From Paenibacillus sp. MMS20-IR301 (GTDB taxonomy: Bacteria > Bacillota > Bacilli > Paenibacillales > Paenibacillaceae), in the NCBI RefSeq assembly GCF_032302195.1, contig NZ_CP135275.1, forward strand, positions 1,798,001 to 1,862,000: a stretch of DNA of 64,000 nt, in the 5' to 3' direction. The position numbers and the translations under genes are program-made. Shown here in pieces: positions 51,601 to 61,582 of this stretch. The notes beneath the pieces were generated by a model. It did not search any database. It was given only the letters and a program-made list of their open reading frames with translations, and was not told where the DNA came from. The number at the start of each line of letters is the position of its first letter. The stretch's first letter is position 1.

Positions 51601-54600
51601 CCGTAATCTGGGGTGTACGGGCCGACAAAATAATGGATTTTGGCAGCAGGACTTGCAGTTTCGGTCTTGGTCAGCAAGGTGAGGATAATATTCTCATTCG
51701 CATCCTGCAGCGACAGATGACCTTCAGACGGGGAGGCCCCTACATTGCCGGAATGCCAGTCGAAATTGACATTGACGATATCACCGTTCACAGCATCGAA
51801 CAGTCTGAATACCTTCGCGCGGTTGCCTGAGCCGGACCCGGTCACGGACAGCGCCTTGTTTCCATTCTGCGTGGTCACGGTTCCCGTCATCTGCCCGGCA
51901 ATGCCTGTGGCATTAACCATTGAATATTGTGCCGCTGAAGCATCACCTTCAAAATCCTCTTCATAGACCTGAACCTCCGGTTCCGGCTCCGGTTCAGTAA
52001 GATCCGGGTCAATAACATACGGCGAAATGCTCAAATTCAGCTCTTTCACTGCTCCAGCAACCAATCCGGCAATGACCTGTGCGCCGTAGCTGCTGAAATG
52101 CGTATTATCGCCAACGCCGTTCGGGTATTTCGGATATTCGCCGGGGTTGGCGTACAGGAAGATTTTCTCCGTAGCGCTTAGACCCACCTTATCATAGTAA
52201 GCGATGCTTAACTGGCTCAAGTCAATCAGCGGTACATTCAATTCGGTTGCTACCTCTTTGGCAGCTTTCACATATTCCGGGAAGCTTACGTTGAACTCCT
52301 GGGTGATGGTATTGAAATCTCTGCGGCCTACCGGAGTAAGCAGCACGGGCGAAGCCCCGCGCGCTCTGGCGCCATCCACATAGCGGGTGAGGTAGGTTTT
52401 GTAATCAGCCGGTGAGGCATACCGGTCAGGAATTCCTGCGCTGGCATCATTGTGGCCGAAGGAAATGAAGAAATAATCTCCCGGCTTAATCCGCTGCAGA
52501 ATGGAATCCAGACGGCCGTCAACCATAAATGACTTGCTGCTTCTGCCGCCGATCGATTCATTCTGGATCACAACACCATTTGCAAAATACTTCCCGAACT
52601 GCTGCCCCCAGCCTTCCTGCGGAGCTTGTGCCGCACTATAGGACTGCATGGTGGAGTCACCGGCCATATAGATGGTCGTCGCATCTCCTTTTGTTTTCTC
52701 CGGGTACTTAGCAATGGTGATCCCCTGTACATCTATGGCTGAGCCGGAGAAGACAAACTCCAGCTGTCCGTCTACCAGGGCAATATCATAGGAATAGACG
52801 AGCGGCTGCCCCGCCTCTATATCCGTCACAGCCAGCTTCTGCACGAATTCCGACTTCACACCTACCTTGGAATTACGGGCTTCGGACCCGAGCCTGAGTG
52901 TAACCTTATAATTGGCATCCGGCAGGTCGACAACGAATCTGGCATTCTCCGGCAGCGTGGCGTGATTAGCATCCACCGTGATTCCGGTTGAATCCTCGAA
53001 GCCGTATCCCGCTGCCGGAGTGTATAGAGTATCCTGTACTCCGGTGGTTCCAGCAGCTGGTTCCGTACTAAATGCAAAATCATACACCTGTTCCGGCTGT
53101 GCCTGTGCTCCGGTCAGTGACAGATTCGCCTTAGGGAATCCGGTTGCTTCTGTCCCGAGATAGAATCCGGTGTGCGGCGGCTGGTTATAACCTACACACT
53201 GCCAGGCTACACCGAGACGGTACACCGGGTCCTGCATCAATGTTGGAATTCTATAAGATGTAGGGATAGTCGTTGTATAGAGCCGGTATTCCGAGCTGTC
53301 CTCGCTGCGCAGCAGAATCTCCTCGCGCCAATCACCGAGCAGATCTGCCTGCAGGACCGGATTCCCCTTGGTGTGGTTATTGGTTAAGGTTCCCGTTGCC
53401 CGGAAAAGCTCCTTCAGCTGCTTGTTCGCATAATCCCACTTGTAAACCAGCGGTATGCCTTGGGCTGTAGTGTTATTCCATTCATGGTCGAACAGCTCGC
53501 GCTGCAGGTCCCCGTCCCACCAGATTGCAAAGTTGGCGCTGCGCGGAACCTCAGTCTGTTCATAGATAACCTCGCCGTTCGCTGCATATCCGCGGGATAA
53601 CGGGTCCATCTGTCCGTCCACAATGGTGGAGGCCCAGGATTCGTAACCCGGGTAATTCGGATCAATATCCGCCGACATTCCGCGTCCGGTATCCTTGCCT
53701 GTATACTGGCCCCAGAGAATCTCCCCTGTAGCCGCATCACGCATCTCAAGCCCGTATTCGGCATTCGTGTGCTCATGGACACTTACAATCTGATAGCCGT
53801 CCCGGTCAGGATCAAGCTTACCGGCGTGCATCGCATCGCCGTGACCGAGTCCGGTGCTGTACATCAGGGTTCCGTCGTCATCAATAGCGAGTGAGCCGTA
53901 CATAATTTCATCTTTGCCGTCATTATCGGCATCCAGCACACTCAGATTATGATTGCCCTGTCCTTCATACTGTGAGCCGGCTTCCTTGGTATCAAATACC
54001 CAGCGCTGTACCAGCTTGCCACCTACATAGTCAAAAGCTGCCAGCACAGTGCGCGTGTAGTAGCCGCGTGCCATCACCACACTCGGCTTCACACCGTCCA
54101 GATAGGCAATTGTTCCGAGGAAACGGTCTACCCGGTTGCCGTAAGCATCACCCCAGGCGCTGACATCACCTCTTGGCGGAACATAGTCGACGGTGGATAC
54201 GGCTGCGCCGGTCATTCCGTCAAACAGCGTCAGATATTCCGGCCCGCTCAGGATATATCCGCCGTCATTGCGGTAATCCTTAGTGCCGTCACCGATTACC
54301 GTGCCCTGGCCGTCCTTCGTGCCGTCCGCTGTTTTGACGACAACCTCAGCTTTGCCGTTGCCGTCCAGATCATACACCATGAGCTGGGTATAGTGTGCTC
54401 CGGCACGGATGTTGACGCCCAGGTCGATCCGCCAGAGCTTCGTACCGTCCAGCTCGACAGCATCAATATAGACATTGCCGGTATAACCGGCCTGTGAGTT
54501 GTCCTTCGAATTGCTCGGACTCCACAAGAAAACGATTTCATAATCGCCGTCACCATCGAGGTCTCCTACAGAGGCATCTCCGGCATAATACGAGTATGTC

Positions 54601-55046
54601 CCTCCGTCTTTGGTCCGGCCGTCAGCCGGTTTATCCAGCGGAATAGGCAGATAATTATGATGCAGCACCGCTGCCGTCTCCGGCTGCATCTCTTCCGTGT
54701 TGCCCAGAACCGTGGATATCTGGTATTGCGAGCTGTCTGCGCCGGAGCTGTCCACATAGTTAGTAGAGTCGCTGATTGGAGCCGCATTTACTTTGAGTCC
54801 GTTTTTATATACATTGAAAGCGATTTCATCCGAATCCGTATTTAAGTACCGCCAGCTCAAATAGACGCCGTTATCCGTCAGAACTGCAACCAGGCCGCGG
54901 TTCAGATACTCCGCCTGCCTAGCAGGCAAAGTGCCTGCAGCTGATTGTGCATATCCCGGAGCCGGGGGGACTACAAGCGATATAACCATGAGTAGTGACA
55001 TGCAGAACGCAAGTACTGATTTCTTGAGGGAAGCTTTTAAACTCAT
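48660..55046 (-). CDS. secreted rhamnogalacturonan lyase with two acetylesterase domains
   Basis: A 2128-residue exoenzyme starting at ATG 55046 after AGGAGG, with a signal peptide ending near APGYAQS (about residue 34). Order: PL11 rhamnogalacturonan lyase propeller (about 40-650; YesW/YesX type, calcium-loop repeats such as [27 protein letters not shown]); a small beta-sandwich; first SGNH/CE12 acetylesterase with GDSTMQ, GHND and DNTHF (about 800-1070); an uncharacterised jelly-roll (about 1090-1290); a helical FIVAR-like stretch; a second beta-sandwich plus CE12 with SDSTVA, SHND and DNTHL (about 1370-1740); Ig/OmpL47-type modules; and two tandem modules with [18 protein letters not shown] and [18 protein letters not shown] at the end. 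It should cut and deacetylate pectin backbone in one extracellular protein. It has no sorting signal; the modules probably bind carbohydrate. Confidence 0.93.
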   Translation of the reverse strand: MSLKASLKKSVLAFCMSLLMVISLVVPPAPGYAQSAAGTLPARQAEYLNRGLVAVLTDNGVYLSWRYLNTDSDEIAFNVYKNGLKVNAAPISDSTNYVDSSGADSSQYQISTVLGNTEEMQPETAAVLHHNYLPIPLDKPADGRTKDGGTYSYYAGDASVGDLDGDGDYEIVFLWSPSNSKDNSQAGYTGNVYIDAVELDGTKLWRIDLGVNIRAGAHYTQLMVYDLDGNGKAEVVVKTADGTKDGQGTVIGDGTKDYRNDGGYILSGPEYLTLFDGMTGAAVSTVDYVPPRGDVSAWGDAYGNRVDRFLGTIAYLDGVKPSVVMARGYYTRTVLAAFDYVGGKLVQRWVFDTKEAGSQYEGQGNHNLSVLDADNDGKDEIMYGSLAIDDDGTLMYSTGLGHGDAMHAGKLDPDRDGYQIVSVHEHTNAEYGLEMRDAATGEILWGQYTGKDTGRGMSADIDPNYPGYESWASTIVDGQMDPLSRGYAANGEVIYEQTEVPRSANFAIWWDGDLQRELFDHEWNNTTAQGIPLVYKWDYANKQLKELFRATGTLTNNHTKGNPVLQADLLGDWREEILLRSEDSSEYRLYTTTIPTSYRIPTLMQDPVYRLGVAWQCVGYNQPPHTGFYLGTEATGFPKANLSLTGAQAQPEQVYDFAFSTEPAAGTTGVQDTLYTPAAGYGFEDSTGITVDANHATLPENARFVVDLPDANYKVTLRLGSEARNSKVGVKSEFVQKLAVTDIEAGQPLVYSYDIALVDGQLEFVFSGSAIDVQGITIAKYPEKTKGDATTIYMAGDSTMQSYSAAQAPQEGWGQQFGKYFANGVVIQNESIGGRSSKSFMVDGRLDSILQRIKPGDYFFISFGHNDASAGIPDRYASPADYKTYLTRYVDGARARGASPVLLTPVGRRDFNTITQEFNVSFPEYVKAAKEVATELNVPLIDLSQLSIAYYDKVGLSATEKIFLYANPGEYPKYPNGVGDNTHFSSYGAQVIAGLVAGAVKELNLSISPYVIDPDLTEPEPEPEVQVYEEDFEGDASAAQYSMVNATGIAGQMTGTVTTQNGNKALSVTGSGSGNRAKVFRLFDAVNGDIVNVNFDWHSGNVGASPSEGHLSLQDANENIILTLLTKTETASPAAKIHYFVGPYTPDYGTGTTAVPDGGIATELLKNQWVNVNANINFAAKTIDLTLTSLADPSVTQMIKDIPMNPGVYANNVRGIRFLGTRKGGGGTLSWTTQIDNVKLEGKMLPPVAGDQKALIALHAAVKALDLSAYTEASIAVLNKALAAAEAVIGKEATQAQVNHIFNMLTIAKNSLRSQPAGDIRIYKFDFGSGDAAPGYTKVDAKQAYIEGNGYGFADTALVQDENRATGNALTGDFVRINGSSFLVEMQPANYRVTLTLGDAQETSNAGVTVEQMPKFPVTAIAKGQFTEVSYDIALIDGIFDFTFQGSAPKINALTIERLPENGTGSQPVIYLASDSTVANYAESYRPQTGWGETLGGYFDLTQTSIDNRAVSGLSSKTFLVGGYLNDILLDIHEGDYLFMQWSHNDSTPSRPERYLTPEQFKVYLKDYINGTVQRGATPVLVTPVNRRDFTGEVLNKSFPEYVQAMKETAQETGTLLIDLNQVSWEYFQELGTEGTKSIFMWVGAAEDNTHLQMNGAVKVAEMVARLVQQLDIPLSALVTLEEEPSDTTAPHTIAAVEGEQRNGWYTSAVEVKFTAADEGSGVDATYYQVDGSEAASGLQLTLSEEGPHSITYWSVDKQGNKEAAKTLAVRIDLAPPVISIQGQTEYSIAEHVEIAYTASDTASGVAEPEGALLNAPAYTLEPGLNQVTASVSDLAGRESIAEFSFGVTATFASLAELTRAFAAESSDPGAAAFAGQLAAKLQEAEAAAESHDGARARQLLAAYSNEASRSNIFASEQVAALLKWAAWLSQATPLASSAPGTPVLSDNNGYDTGLRDGDYTVTMNLWWGSNGTRFKLYENGELIKDVPLADQSPSAQSVQTVIAGKRNGTYVYTAELINALGVTKSDPLMVTVTDAAPGQGVLSHDNWDGDGSYHVTMNLWWGTNAAEYALYENGKLVDTQALQARTPGAQSAVTNISGKAPGMYEYEGVLRNAAGETKSVKMIVTVR

Positions 55047-55311
55047 AAACTTAACTCCTCCTGTTCATCTGAAATCCATGGGTACCGGTCAGGCTTGCCA
55101 ATCACATCCTTTCGCTGCATCAGTTATATATGGTTATTACTCCCAACCAAATATGCACAATCATATCAATAAATGGGACACGATTCTTCGCAAAAAAGAG
55201 CATTTTAGACTTAAAATCGACTATTTAACTTTTGAATTATTTTCCCCTGGCCGCTGGCCGGTCATTATGCAGTTACACTACCTGCGCAGCCTCAGCCTCA
55301 TCTGACACAGC

Positions 55312-55339
55312 AAAAAGACCCTGCCAATTAAACAGGGTC
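55312..55339 (-). terminator. intrinsic terminator of the CsoR-type gene
   Basis: The hairpin GACCCTG-loop-CAGGGTC is followed on the minus strand by TTTTTG, 20 bases past the stop at 55359. The rest of the 55047-55358 gap shows nothing beyond the enzyme's leader. Confidence 0.85.
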
Positions 55340-55358
55340 CTCTCATCACATTATTTCT

Positions 55359-55643
55359 TTAGCGGATATAGTTGTTAATGGCGGCATTTAGCTCGGCAAT
55401 GACCTGCGCTTCATTACCATGATGTACGGCGTCCACCACACAGTTCTCCAAATGGTCCTTCAACAGCAGCTTGGCTGCGCCATCCAGCGCTTTCTGTACA
55501 GCAGCAATCTGCAGCAGGATATCCGGACACTGGCGCCCGTTGATGGTCATTTCTTTCACAGATCGGATATGTCCCTCGACCTTCGCCAGACGGTTAATTA
55601 TTTCTTTCCGGTATTTATGCTCGTGGCTATGCTCTTCAGACAT
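55359..55643 (-). CDS. CsoR/FrmR-type metal-responsive repressor
   Basis: A 94-residue all-helical repressor. The family triad is present: Cys39 (GRQCPDIL), His64 and Cys68 (DHLENCVV), the Cu(I) ligand set of CsoR proteins; other members sense sulfane sulfur or formaldehyde. The N-terminus is His/Glu-rich (MSEEHSHEHKYR), which could add a metal contact. No copper ATPase or chaperone gene is adjacent. The rifampin phosphotransferase-like gene ends 94 bases upstream in the same direction, so they may share a transcript. The gene has its own terminator. Confidence 0.9.
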   Translation of the reverse strand: MSEEHSHEHKYRKEIINRLAKVEGHIRSVKEMTINGRQCPDILLQIAAVQKALDGAAKLLLKDHLENCVVDAVHHGNEAQVIAELNAAINNYIR

Positions 55644-55737
55644 GTGTTCCTTACCTCCCCCGGGCGAATCCTTCTTGAATGCACACTTACTTTAATAGTA
55701 CCGCTGTCTTGGCAGGCTGTCCAATTCTCCCGGTCCA

Positions 55738-58344
55738 TTACAATATTTCGATGTAACCTTCCGTTCCGTGGACGCGGATGCGCTGCCCGTCTTGAATGAT
55801 GCTGGTAGCCTGCTCCACTCCCACTACCGCCGGTAATCCGTATTCACGCGCTATTACCGCTCCATGTGTCATCAACCCGCCGACCTCGGTGACCAGTCCT
55901 TTGATCGAGACGAACAGCGGGGTCCAGCTCGGATCGGTGAAGGCTGTAACCAGGATATCCCCGGCTTCCAGATTCGCTTCTTCAATCCTCCCGATTACCC
56001 GGGCCCGCCCCTCAACCACTCCGGCAGAGACAGGCAGACCGGCAAGCGCCCCCTCGGGCAGATCCCCCCGGTGATAGCGGCCGGTAATAATTTCACCATC
56101 TGAGGTCATCATCCGCGGCGGAGTCAGCCTGTCGTAGATTTCGTACTCTTCTTTGCGGTTGCTGATGAGCCGGTAATCCAGTGTACCGGTGCTTACGGTC
56201 TCGCGGAGCTCCTGGAACGTAAGATAGAATATATCCTCCACGGTTTGAATATGACCCTCCTGCACGAGCAGCTCCGCTTCCTTAAGCAGCGCCTGCTTAT
56301 ACACGAAGTAACGGTTGACGATGCCGTATTTCGGATATTCCCGGTAGCCGCTGAAATTGCGGATCAGGCTAATCTGCTGCCTGGCTGCTGCAGCTTTCTG
56401 CTCCCCGTCCGGTAATTGCATTAAGCGGCTTATCAGCTCCTGCTCCTTGTTCATGGCTTCCTCCAGTCCTCGGGCAAATTTCTGCCTGCTGGCTCCCGGG
56501 GCTGCGTTCTTAATGTTATTCAGAATCAGCGGGAACAGGATGGACGGCTGCTCGCTCCAGCGGGTGCGGGTAATATCGATTTCCCCGGTGCAGCGCATTC
56601 CGTATTTGTCGAGATAAGCTTGGACTGCTTTCAGTGCTTCCACTCCTCCGTCAAGCTCCGCCATCTCTTCTCTCCACTGACCGGCTTGGAATTGCTGCAA
56701 ATATCCGATCACCTCAGGGTATGGGCGGATCACATCTGCGACATCAAGCAGTGCCAATCCCATCTCTGAGGTAATGTTGTCCGGAACCGACTGGGACAGC
56801 GTATCGGCAGCATTCTTTTCCCCAAGCCACTCGTTCATTTGCTCATTAATCCAAGCGGAAGCATTCATGCCAGCCATTATAAGGCTAATGCTCTGCGGGT
56901 CGAACAGAAGCTGCTTCAGCTGCTGAACATCCTCCTGGATATAATCCATCAATACTGCTCCAGATTTCGTCCGGATAGTCTGCCGCAGCTCCTCCACTGA
57001 AGCTTCATTGCGCCGAATCAGCAGCTTAACGGCCGCTGGATCAGGTGCCGGAGCGGGCTCGCTCCAGGCAGGCGGCGCAGCTTGGCGGCCTGAACGGCTG
57101 TTGTGATCCCTGCCAGCAGTAATGGGAATGAATTCCCGCTCAATTATGGTCTGGATTGCGTCCCTGAACAGCGGGTCTGATCCGCCGAGATTGTTCAATA
57201 ACAGATCACAGCCTTCCGGTGTGGCTAACATCCGGGCAATATCGACGAACAGCCGGCCTCCGGCTTTGGTCATCGGTGCCGGTGTAATCATCAGGTAGAA
57301 GGACAAGCCAAGCGGCTTCATGGAATCCGTCATCATCTGCTGATGCCCTACAGATACATATACATGATTGTCCTGATCATTCACCTCTGGGACCGGGTAC
57401 AAGGTCGTAACCGGCCGGCTCTGGACGATATAGAACTCATCCCCGGCAAGACACCATTCGATATCCTGCGGACTGCCGAAATAAGCTTCTATCTCTCTAC
57501 CGGTCCGGGCCAGCCGGAGTACCTGCTCTGCGGTAAGGGCAGGCTCCTGCTGCTGTCCGGGAGCGACGGGCCGGATTTCGGTTCCTCCTTCCTTAAGGGC
57601 ATAGACCGCTGCTTGCTTGCCGCCTATCCTCTGTTCAAGGATATCTTCCCCTTGTACTTTATAGCTGTCAGGAGTAACCAGACCCGAAACCATTGCTTCT
57701 CCTAGTCCGAATCCGGCATCTATAGTTAACAGCTTGCGGCTGCAGGTGACAGGATCCGCAGTGAACATAATTCCGGAAGCCTGCGGAATGATCATTTTTT
57801 GAATAATAACGGCTAAATGCACCTGGCTGTGGTCAAATCCGTTCTGAATCCGGTAGACAACTGCACGGTCTGTATACAGGGAGGCCCAGCACTTGCGGAT
57901 ATGCTGCAGGACTGCATCCAGGCTGGTGATATTCAAATACGAATCCTGCTGCCCGGCAAAAGAAGCCTGCGGCAGGTCCTCGGCAGTCGCGCTGGAACGT
58001 ATGGCATAAGCCTGCTGCTCCCCGAAACGGCTGAGGTAGTGTGCAACAGCGTGTACCACTGTGGATGAAATTTCTGCTTCCAGTATGGCCTGGCGGATCC
58101 TTCCGCTAATATCAGCGATCTGTGTGCGGTCTTCGGCGTGTATCAGATTCAGTTTTTGGAGTAAGGCGGGGTACTCCCTGCTGGACAGGAGCGCCTGCTT
58201 AAATCCCTCGGTCGTAACACAGAAGCCTTCGGGCACATTGATTCCCGGAATTGCTGCGAGCTTCCCCAGATTCAGACCTTTGCCGCCAACAAGGTGGAGC
58301 TGTGTGTCATCCATTTCCTGAAAGCTGAGCACCAAAGTATTCAT
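55738..58344 (-). CDS. rph: rifampin phosphotransferase / PEP synthase-like enzyme
   Basis: An 868-residue three-part enzyme: an ATP-grasp domain (about 1-320; LVGGKGLNLGKLA and later QDIEWCLAGDEFYIVQSRP), a middle domain (about 330-760) and a C-terminal swivelling phosphohistidine domain with GGLMTHGAVIAREYGLPAVV, His827 being the carrier. Length and domain order match the rifampin phosphotransferases (Listeria Rph; the Bacillus subtilis protein once called Pps), which transfer the ATP beta-phosphate to rifampin. True PEP synthases are related and shorter. Specificity rests on the middle domain and is inferred. No rifamycin-associated element is seen upstream. Confidence 0.9.
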   Translation of the reverse strand: MNTLVLSFQEMDDTQLHLVGGKGLNLGKLAAIPGINVPEGFCVTTEGFKQALLSSREYPALLQKLNLIHAEDRTQIADISGRIRQAILEAEISSTVVHAVAHYLSRFGEQQAYAIRSSATAEDLPQASFAGQQDSYLNITSLDAVLQHIRKCWASLYTDRAVVYRIQNGFDHSQVHLAVIIQKMIIPQASGIMFTADPVTCSRKLLTIDAGFGLGEAMVSGLVTPDSYKVQGEDILEQRIGGKQAAVYALKEGGTEIRPVAPGQQQEPALTAEQVLRLARTGREIEAYFGSPQDIEWCLAGDEFYIVQSRPVTTLYPVPEVNDQDNHVYVSVGHQQMMTDSMKPLGLSFYLMITPAPMTKAGGRLFVDIARMLATPEGCDLLLNNLGGSDPLFRDAIQTIIEREFIPITAGRDHNSRSGRQAAPPAWSEPAPAPDPAAVKLLIRRNEASVEELRQTIRTKSGAVLMDYIQEDVQQLKQLLFDPQSISLIMAGMNASAWINEQMNEWLGEKNAADTLSQSVPDNITSEMGLALLDVADVIRPYPEVIGYLQQFQAGQWREEMAELDGGVEALKAVQAYLDKYGMRCTGEIDITRTRWSEQPSILFPLILNNIKNAAPGASRQKFARGLEEAMNKEQELISRLMQLPDGEQKAAAARQQISLIRNFSGYREYPKYGIVNRYFVYKQALLKEAELLVQEGHIQTVEDIFYLTFQELRETVSTGTLDYRLISNRKEEYEIYDRLTPPRMMTSDGEIITGRYHRGDLPEGALAGLPVSAGVVEGRARVIGRIEEANLEAGDILVTAFTDPSWTPLFVSIKGLVTEVGGLMTHGAVIAREYGLPAVVGVEQATSIIQDGQRIRVHGTEGYIEIL

Positions 58345-58493
58345 ACCCGATCTCTCCCCCGCACTAAAAATTATTTGACAAGATAATCACTGCATGTTAT
58401 ATTAGATATATAAGATGTATTATTTGTGTTAACATTTATATTGAAAAGTTGCAGACTGATTATATCACCGCATTTGTATATATGCAATATGAA

Positions 58494-58525
58494 AGAACCT
58501 GATCTTCCGATCAGGTTCTTTTTTT
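58494..58525. terminator. bidirectional hairpin between the rph and 58592 genes
   Basis: AGAACCTGATC-loop-GATCAGGTTCT with seven T on the plus strand and CTTTC on the minus strand. It follows the gene at 58592-59056 and precedes rph on the minus strand. Confidence 0.8.
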
Positions 58526-58591
58526 GAGCATAACAACCGTTCCCCCGGCAAAGCACTGGTTCTTCAGTTCCCGGGAGAATCCGTACTTCCT

Positions 58592-59056
58592 CTAATACTC
58601 GCCTTTAATAACGAAAAATGAACCGCGGATCGTTCCGGCCAGCTTAGACTTCTGTCTGGCAAATTTAAATTTGCTCGCCAGCTCCTGCGGAATCTCCATC
58701 CCTTCAGACAGCTTGAAGCCTACGGCACGTTTCTTCGGGTCATCCACCGTATACATAACGTTCAGCGCCAGTCCATCCTCATAGAATACATAAGTAAACT
58801 TAATATTCTCCACTTGAAAACCCGATGTTTCGAGCGGCTTGGCAGCAAACGTAATCTCCCGCTCTTTGGTCAGAATGCTGTTCACGTAATCCAGGGCATC
58901 CTGGCTCTCGGCAGCAGGTACAACTGTGAATTCATGCTTGTATTTGTTCATGAAATACCGGGCTTCATTCGCACGCAGACCGGCCAGCGCATCTGCTACC
59001 GGCGACGATTCTAGCCCCGCAGTAGACACATTTTTAAAATCCACAATATAGGACAT
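58592..59056 (-). CDS. conserved-looking protein of unknown function
   Basis: A 154-residue soluble protein with no membrane segment or cysteine. Predicted alternating helix and strand includes VENIKFTYVFYEDGLALNVMY, then RAVGFKLSEGMEIPQEL near residue 115 and a C-terminal LAGTIRGSFFVIKG. I do not recognise a family. It starts 22 bases after the GyrI-like gene in the same direction and is likely co-transcribed. The pair is divergent from the WYL/YafY regulator. Its terminator is the bidirectional hairpin at 58494-58525. Confidence 0.8.
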   Translation of the reverse strand: MSYIVDFKNVSTAGLESSPVADALAGLRANEARYFMNKYKHEFTVVPAAESQDALDYVNSILTKEREITFAAKPLETSGFQVENIKFTYVFYEDGLALNVMYTVDDPKKRAVGFKLSEGMEIPQELASKFKFARQKSKLAGTIRGSFFVIKGEY

Positions 59057-59078
59057 TCTGTTCCCTCCGCTGGTCAGA

Positions 59079-59558
59079 TTACTTTCTTATTACAGGAATC
59101 CACATTTCGCCAATGATCTGTCCGCCGCGCCGTTCCAGCTCCACTGTAGTATTGGGACCGCCCACATAGGCAAGATGACCGGCTTCCGGCAGAGCCTGTC
59201 CGAACGCAACACCGGCAAGGTTGTTAGCCAGCTCTTCAGATGTCGCAGCTGTTCCTTCCACAACGAGATATTCTCCTTTCGGAAACTGAATCAATCTGGC
59301 TTCTTCCGGTGCTGCTGCCGATGTCATTACCCCGGCATAGAACATCATTTTGCCGTTCACCGCTTCATTCACTGCAAAGATATAGTTATTAGATGCGATA
59401 GACTTCAAATGCTCGAGCCGGCCATCCCGGCTGACATTCTGCCAAAAGTCTGACTTCTCCTTGCTAATTCCCGCATAATCGGTATATGCACTCTTAAGTT
59501 CGGTTCCCAGACCAGCAACGATGAAGCTGTCTTTCTCTACCACAGTGTAATTTGCCAT
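59079..59558 (-). CDS. GyrI-like effector-binding domain protein
   Basis: A 159-residue stand-alone small-molecule-binding domain of the GyrI/AraC-effector type. It shows the first strand YTVVEKDSFIVAGLGTEL, the central FAVNEAVNGKMMFYAGVM and the final strand pair with FPKGEYLVVEG, and ends ELERRGGQIIGEMWIPV. There is no DNA-binding domain. Such proteins bind hydrophobic drugs or act with a neighbouring regulator. Here the WYL/YafY regulator diverges from it across a 97-base spacer, a recurrent pairing, and it probably cooperates with it as ligand sensor. The start has an AAGGCGGGA ribosome site. Confidence 0.85.
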   Translation of the reverse strand: MANYTVVEKDSFIVAGLGTELKSAYTDYAGISKEKSDFWQNVSRDGRLEHLKSIASNNYIFAVNEAVNGKMMFYAGVMTSAAAPEEARLIQFPKGEYLVVEGTAATSEELANNLAGVAFGQALPEAGHLAYVGGPNTTVELERRGGQIIGEMWIPVIRK

Positions 59559-59583
59559 TTTCTTATCCCGCCTTCTCTTAGAG

Positions 59584-59612
59584 TTGTCTTCTTCACTTCA
59601 TGTGTTTATGAT
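59584..59612 (+). promoter_or_regulatory. promoter of the YafY/WYL regulator
   Basis: TTGTCT (59584-59589), 17-base spacer, TATGAT (59607-59612), 43 bases before the start codon, a good SigA-type match. Confidence 0.65.
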
Positions 59613-59655
59613 AGCTGTAAATCATGTCAAATATTGATACTGTTTAGGAGCCGCG

Positions 59656-60618
59656 ATGAAAAAAGTTGAACGGATTAACATCATCATGCGTTACATCAAC
59701 AACCGTGCCCGTTTTACCATCTCAGAACTCATGCAGGAATTCAATATCTCGCGTTCGACTGCTATTCGGGATATCAGGGAGATTGAAGCGCTGGGCATGC
59801 CGCTGGTCGCTGAGGTAGGCCGGGACGGCGGTTATTCGGTCATGCGTAATTCGGTGCTGCCTGTCGTCCGCTTTACGGATAATGAGGTTAAGGCGCTTTT
59901 TATAGCTTTCATGGCGACCCGGAACAATCAGCTGCCTTACCTTAAGAGCCGCCAGTCGCTGACAGAGAAGCTGCTGGGTCTGATCTCGGAGAATCAGCAG
60001 GAGGACCTCTTCCTGCTCAATCAGCTTCTGCTGTTCGAAGGCACCAATCCGGGGAATCCGGATCTGCTTGATCTGTCCGATCTCCCCCATCCCATGCTGG
60101 AGAAGCTGATTCAGACCCTGCTGCAGGACAGGTATCTGCTGCTTACCGTTGAGGTTCAGAATGAAGTTAAGTCTGATTCTGTGTACCTCCTGCAGCTGTA
60201 CCGCGAGAAGAGCCAGTGGCTGATCGAAGGCTTTGACTTATTGGCAGAACAGAAGCAGATTTATCCCGTTGACCAGCTGACGGATGTAAGCCCCCTCCCG
60301 ATGCGGAAATGGCCCAGCAGGAAGAAGATATTAGAAACGCTTAGCAAACAGGATGCGGGCGCTAACCTAGTCCTGGAGCTTGGCCCGAAGGCCATCGCCC
60401 AGTTCAAAAAGTACCACCCGTTCAAAATGCGGCTTTCCTACACCAATCCTTACCAAACTACAGCTGTTCTAAAGAGTTTTATCAATATCAGTCAGCCAGA
60501 AGAAGTGAGCGAAATCTTCAATTGGCTGCTGTTTCTGGGCGATGATATCCGGCTGATAACCGTACCGGATGAGGTCCGGGAAAGGCTGCATGCACGGCTG
60601 CATTTATTTTATCCATAA
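59656..60618 (+). CDS. YafY/DeoR-type regulator with WYL domain
   Basis: A 320-residue transcription factor. An N-terminal winged helix (about 1-70; FTISELMQEFNISRSTAIRD, then VAEVGRDGGYSV) is followed by a helical linker (about 90-150) and a WYL-like ligand domain (about 160-230; YLLQLYREKSQWLIEGFDLL). The C-terminal part is typical of YafY proteins. WYL domains bind nucleotide-type or other small ligands. It begins after TTTAGGAGCC and is divergent from the GyrI-like gene, which supplies a second sensor domain. The target is presumably its own divergent promoter region and the 58592/59079 pair. Confidence 0.9.
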   Translation: MKKVERINIIMRYINNRARFTISELMQEFNISRSTAIRDIREIEALGMPLVAEVGRDGGYSVMRNSVLPVVRFTDNEVKALFIAFMATRNNQLPYLKSRQSLTEKLLGLISENQQEDLFLLNQLLLFEGTNPGNPDLLDLSDLPHPMLEKLIQTLLQDRYLLLTVEVQNEVKSDSVYLLQLYREKSQWLIEGFDLLAEQKQIYPVDQLTDVSPLPMRKWPSRKKILETLSKQDAGANLVLELGPKAIAQFKKYHPFKMRLSYTNPYQTTAVLKSFINISQPEEVSEIFNWLLFLGDDIRLITVPDEVRERLHARLHLFYP

Positions 60619-60678
60619 AAAGGGTCAGGCTATCCGTATCACTTCCCGGAGGCTGCAGAAACTTATCTGACAAATGTA

Positions 60679-60717
60679 TTGACAGCTTATATTAATCGAA
60701 GTAGTATTTTGGAATAC
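60679..60717 (+). promoter_or_regulatory. promoter and overlapping operator of the TrmB-like gene
   Basis: TTGACA (60679-60684), 17 bases, TAGTAT (60702-60707). The -10 is overlapped by GTATT-TTGG-AATAC, a 14-base inverted repeat at 60704-60717, ideal for a repressor that blocks the promoter. Confidence 0.65.
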
Positions 60718-60763
60718 GCCTACAAGTACAAAAAAGAAATAATTATTCTAAGGAGGCCGGATA

Positions 60764-61549
60764 ATGATTGAAGCACTGCGGAAACTGGGCTTGTCCGACC
60801 TGGAAGCCCGCTGCTATCTGGCGCTGCACGGCCAGCCGCCCTCTTCGGGCTATGAGGTTGCCAAGCAGGTGTCAGTATCACGCTCCAACGTATACGCAGC
60901 CTTGCGCAGTCTGGTGGACAAAGGGGTATGCCGCGCTGTAGAAGGCGAACCGATCACCTTCACGAACATTCCGATCGGGCAGGTGATCAAGCTGCTGCAG
61001 GCGGATTTCGAGCATACAGCCCGCCTGCTGGAGAGTGAGCTGACCGCTCTTCCGGCGGCACCTCCCTTCTTCAGCAACTGGAAGGGCGGGCAGCAGGTGG
61101 AGCTGGCGGTCCGCCGCCTTACTGCGAACGCCAGGGAGGAGATTCTGGTTGACCTGTGGGCGGAAGACCTGCACCGGGTAGAGGAAGCGCTGCTTGCCGC
61201 CGAGCGCCGGGGAATCGCTGTCCACCTGATGGTCATCGGTGAAGCCCCAACTGGTCTGAAGAGAGTTATCGTACATAGTGTACCGCAGGGCGGCCCGCCG
61301 AAGTCACGGAATTTCTCACTGCTGCTGGACAAAGAGACGGCAATTCTTGGCAGCTTCAGCAGCCACGCACCGCCATCGGCGCTGGAGAGCAATCATCCGG
61401 CGGTACTGAATGTACTCGAGACCTCGTATTACCATGATGTTGTGATGATGCGGATTGAGGCAGATTTCGCAAGTGAACTGGAAGAACGGTACGGGAAGGA
61501 TTACGACCTGATCCGCCGGGAGCATCCCGAGATGCTGCCGAAGAACTGA
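60764..61549 (+). CDS. TrmB family transcriptional regulator
   Basis: A 261-residue regulator. The N-terminal winged helix shows LGLSDLEARCYLALHGQP and YEVAKQVSVSRSNVYAALR, typical of TrmB (sugar- or drug-linked) regulators. A helical linker (about 75-110) is followed by a PLD-like sensor region (about 120-255) with REEILVDLWAEDLHRVEEAL. The start has an AAGGAGGCC ribosome site. It is the first gene with the MFS exporter 34 bases downstream, so it probably controls that transporter. The promoter has an overlapping palindrome at 60704-60717. Confidence 0.88.
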   Translation: MIEALRKLGLSDLEARCYLALHGQPPSSGYEVAKQVSVSRSNVYAALRSLVDKGVCRAVEGEPITFTNIPIGQVIKLLQADFEHTARLLESELTALPAAPPFFSNWKGGQQVELAVRRLTANAREEILVDLWAEDLHRVEEALLAAERRGIAVHLMVIGEAPTGLKRVIVHSVPQGGPPKSRNFSLLLDKETAILGSFSSHAPPSALESNHPAVLNVLETSYYHDVVMMRIEADFASELEERYGKDYDLIRREHPEMLPKN

Positions 61550-61582
61550 TTCAATGCCTCACATTTGAAAGGATGACTTAAA

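Noticed and set aside
58345..58480. Rifamycin-associated element upstream of the rph-like gene
   Set aside because: The GGGGCTTGCGACAAGCCCC-type inverted repeat known from other rph genes is not present; the region is AT-rich without a clear dyad.
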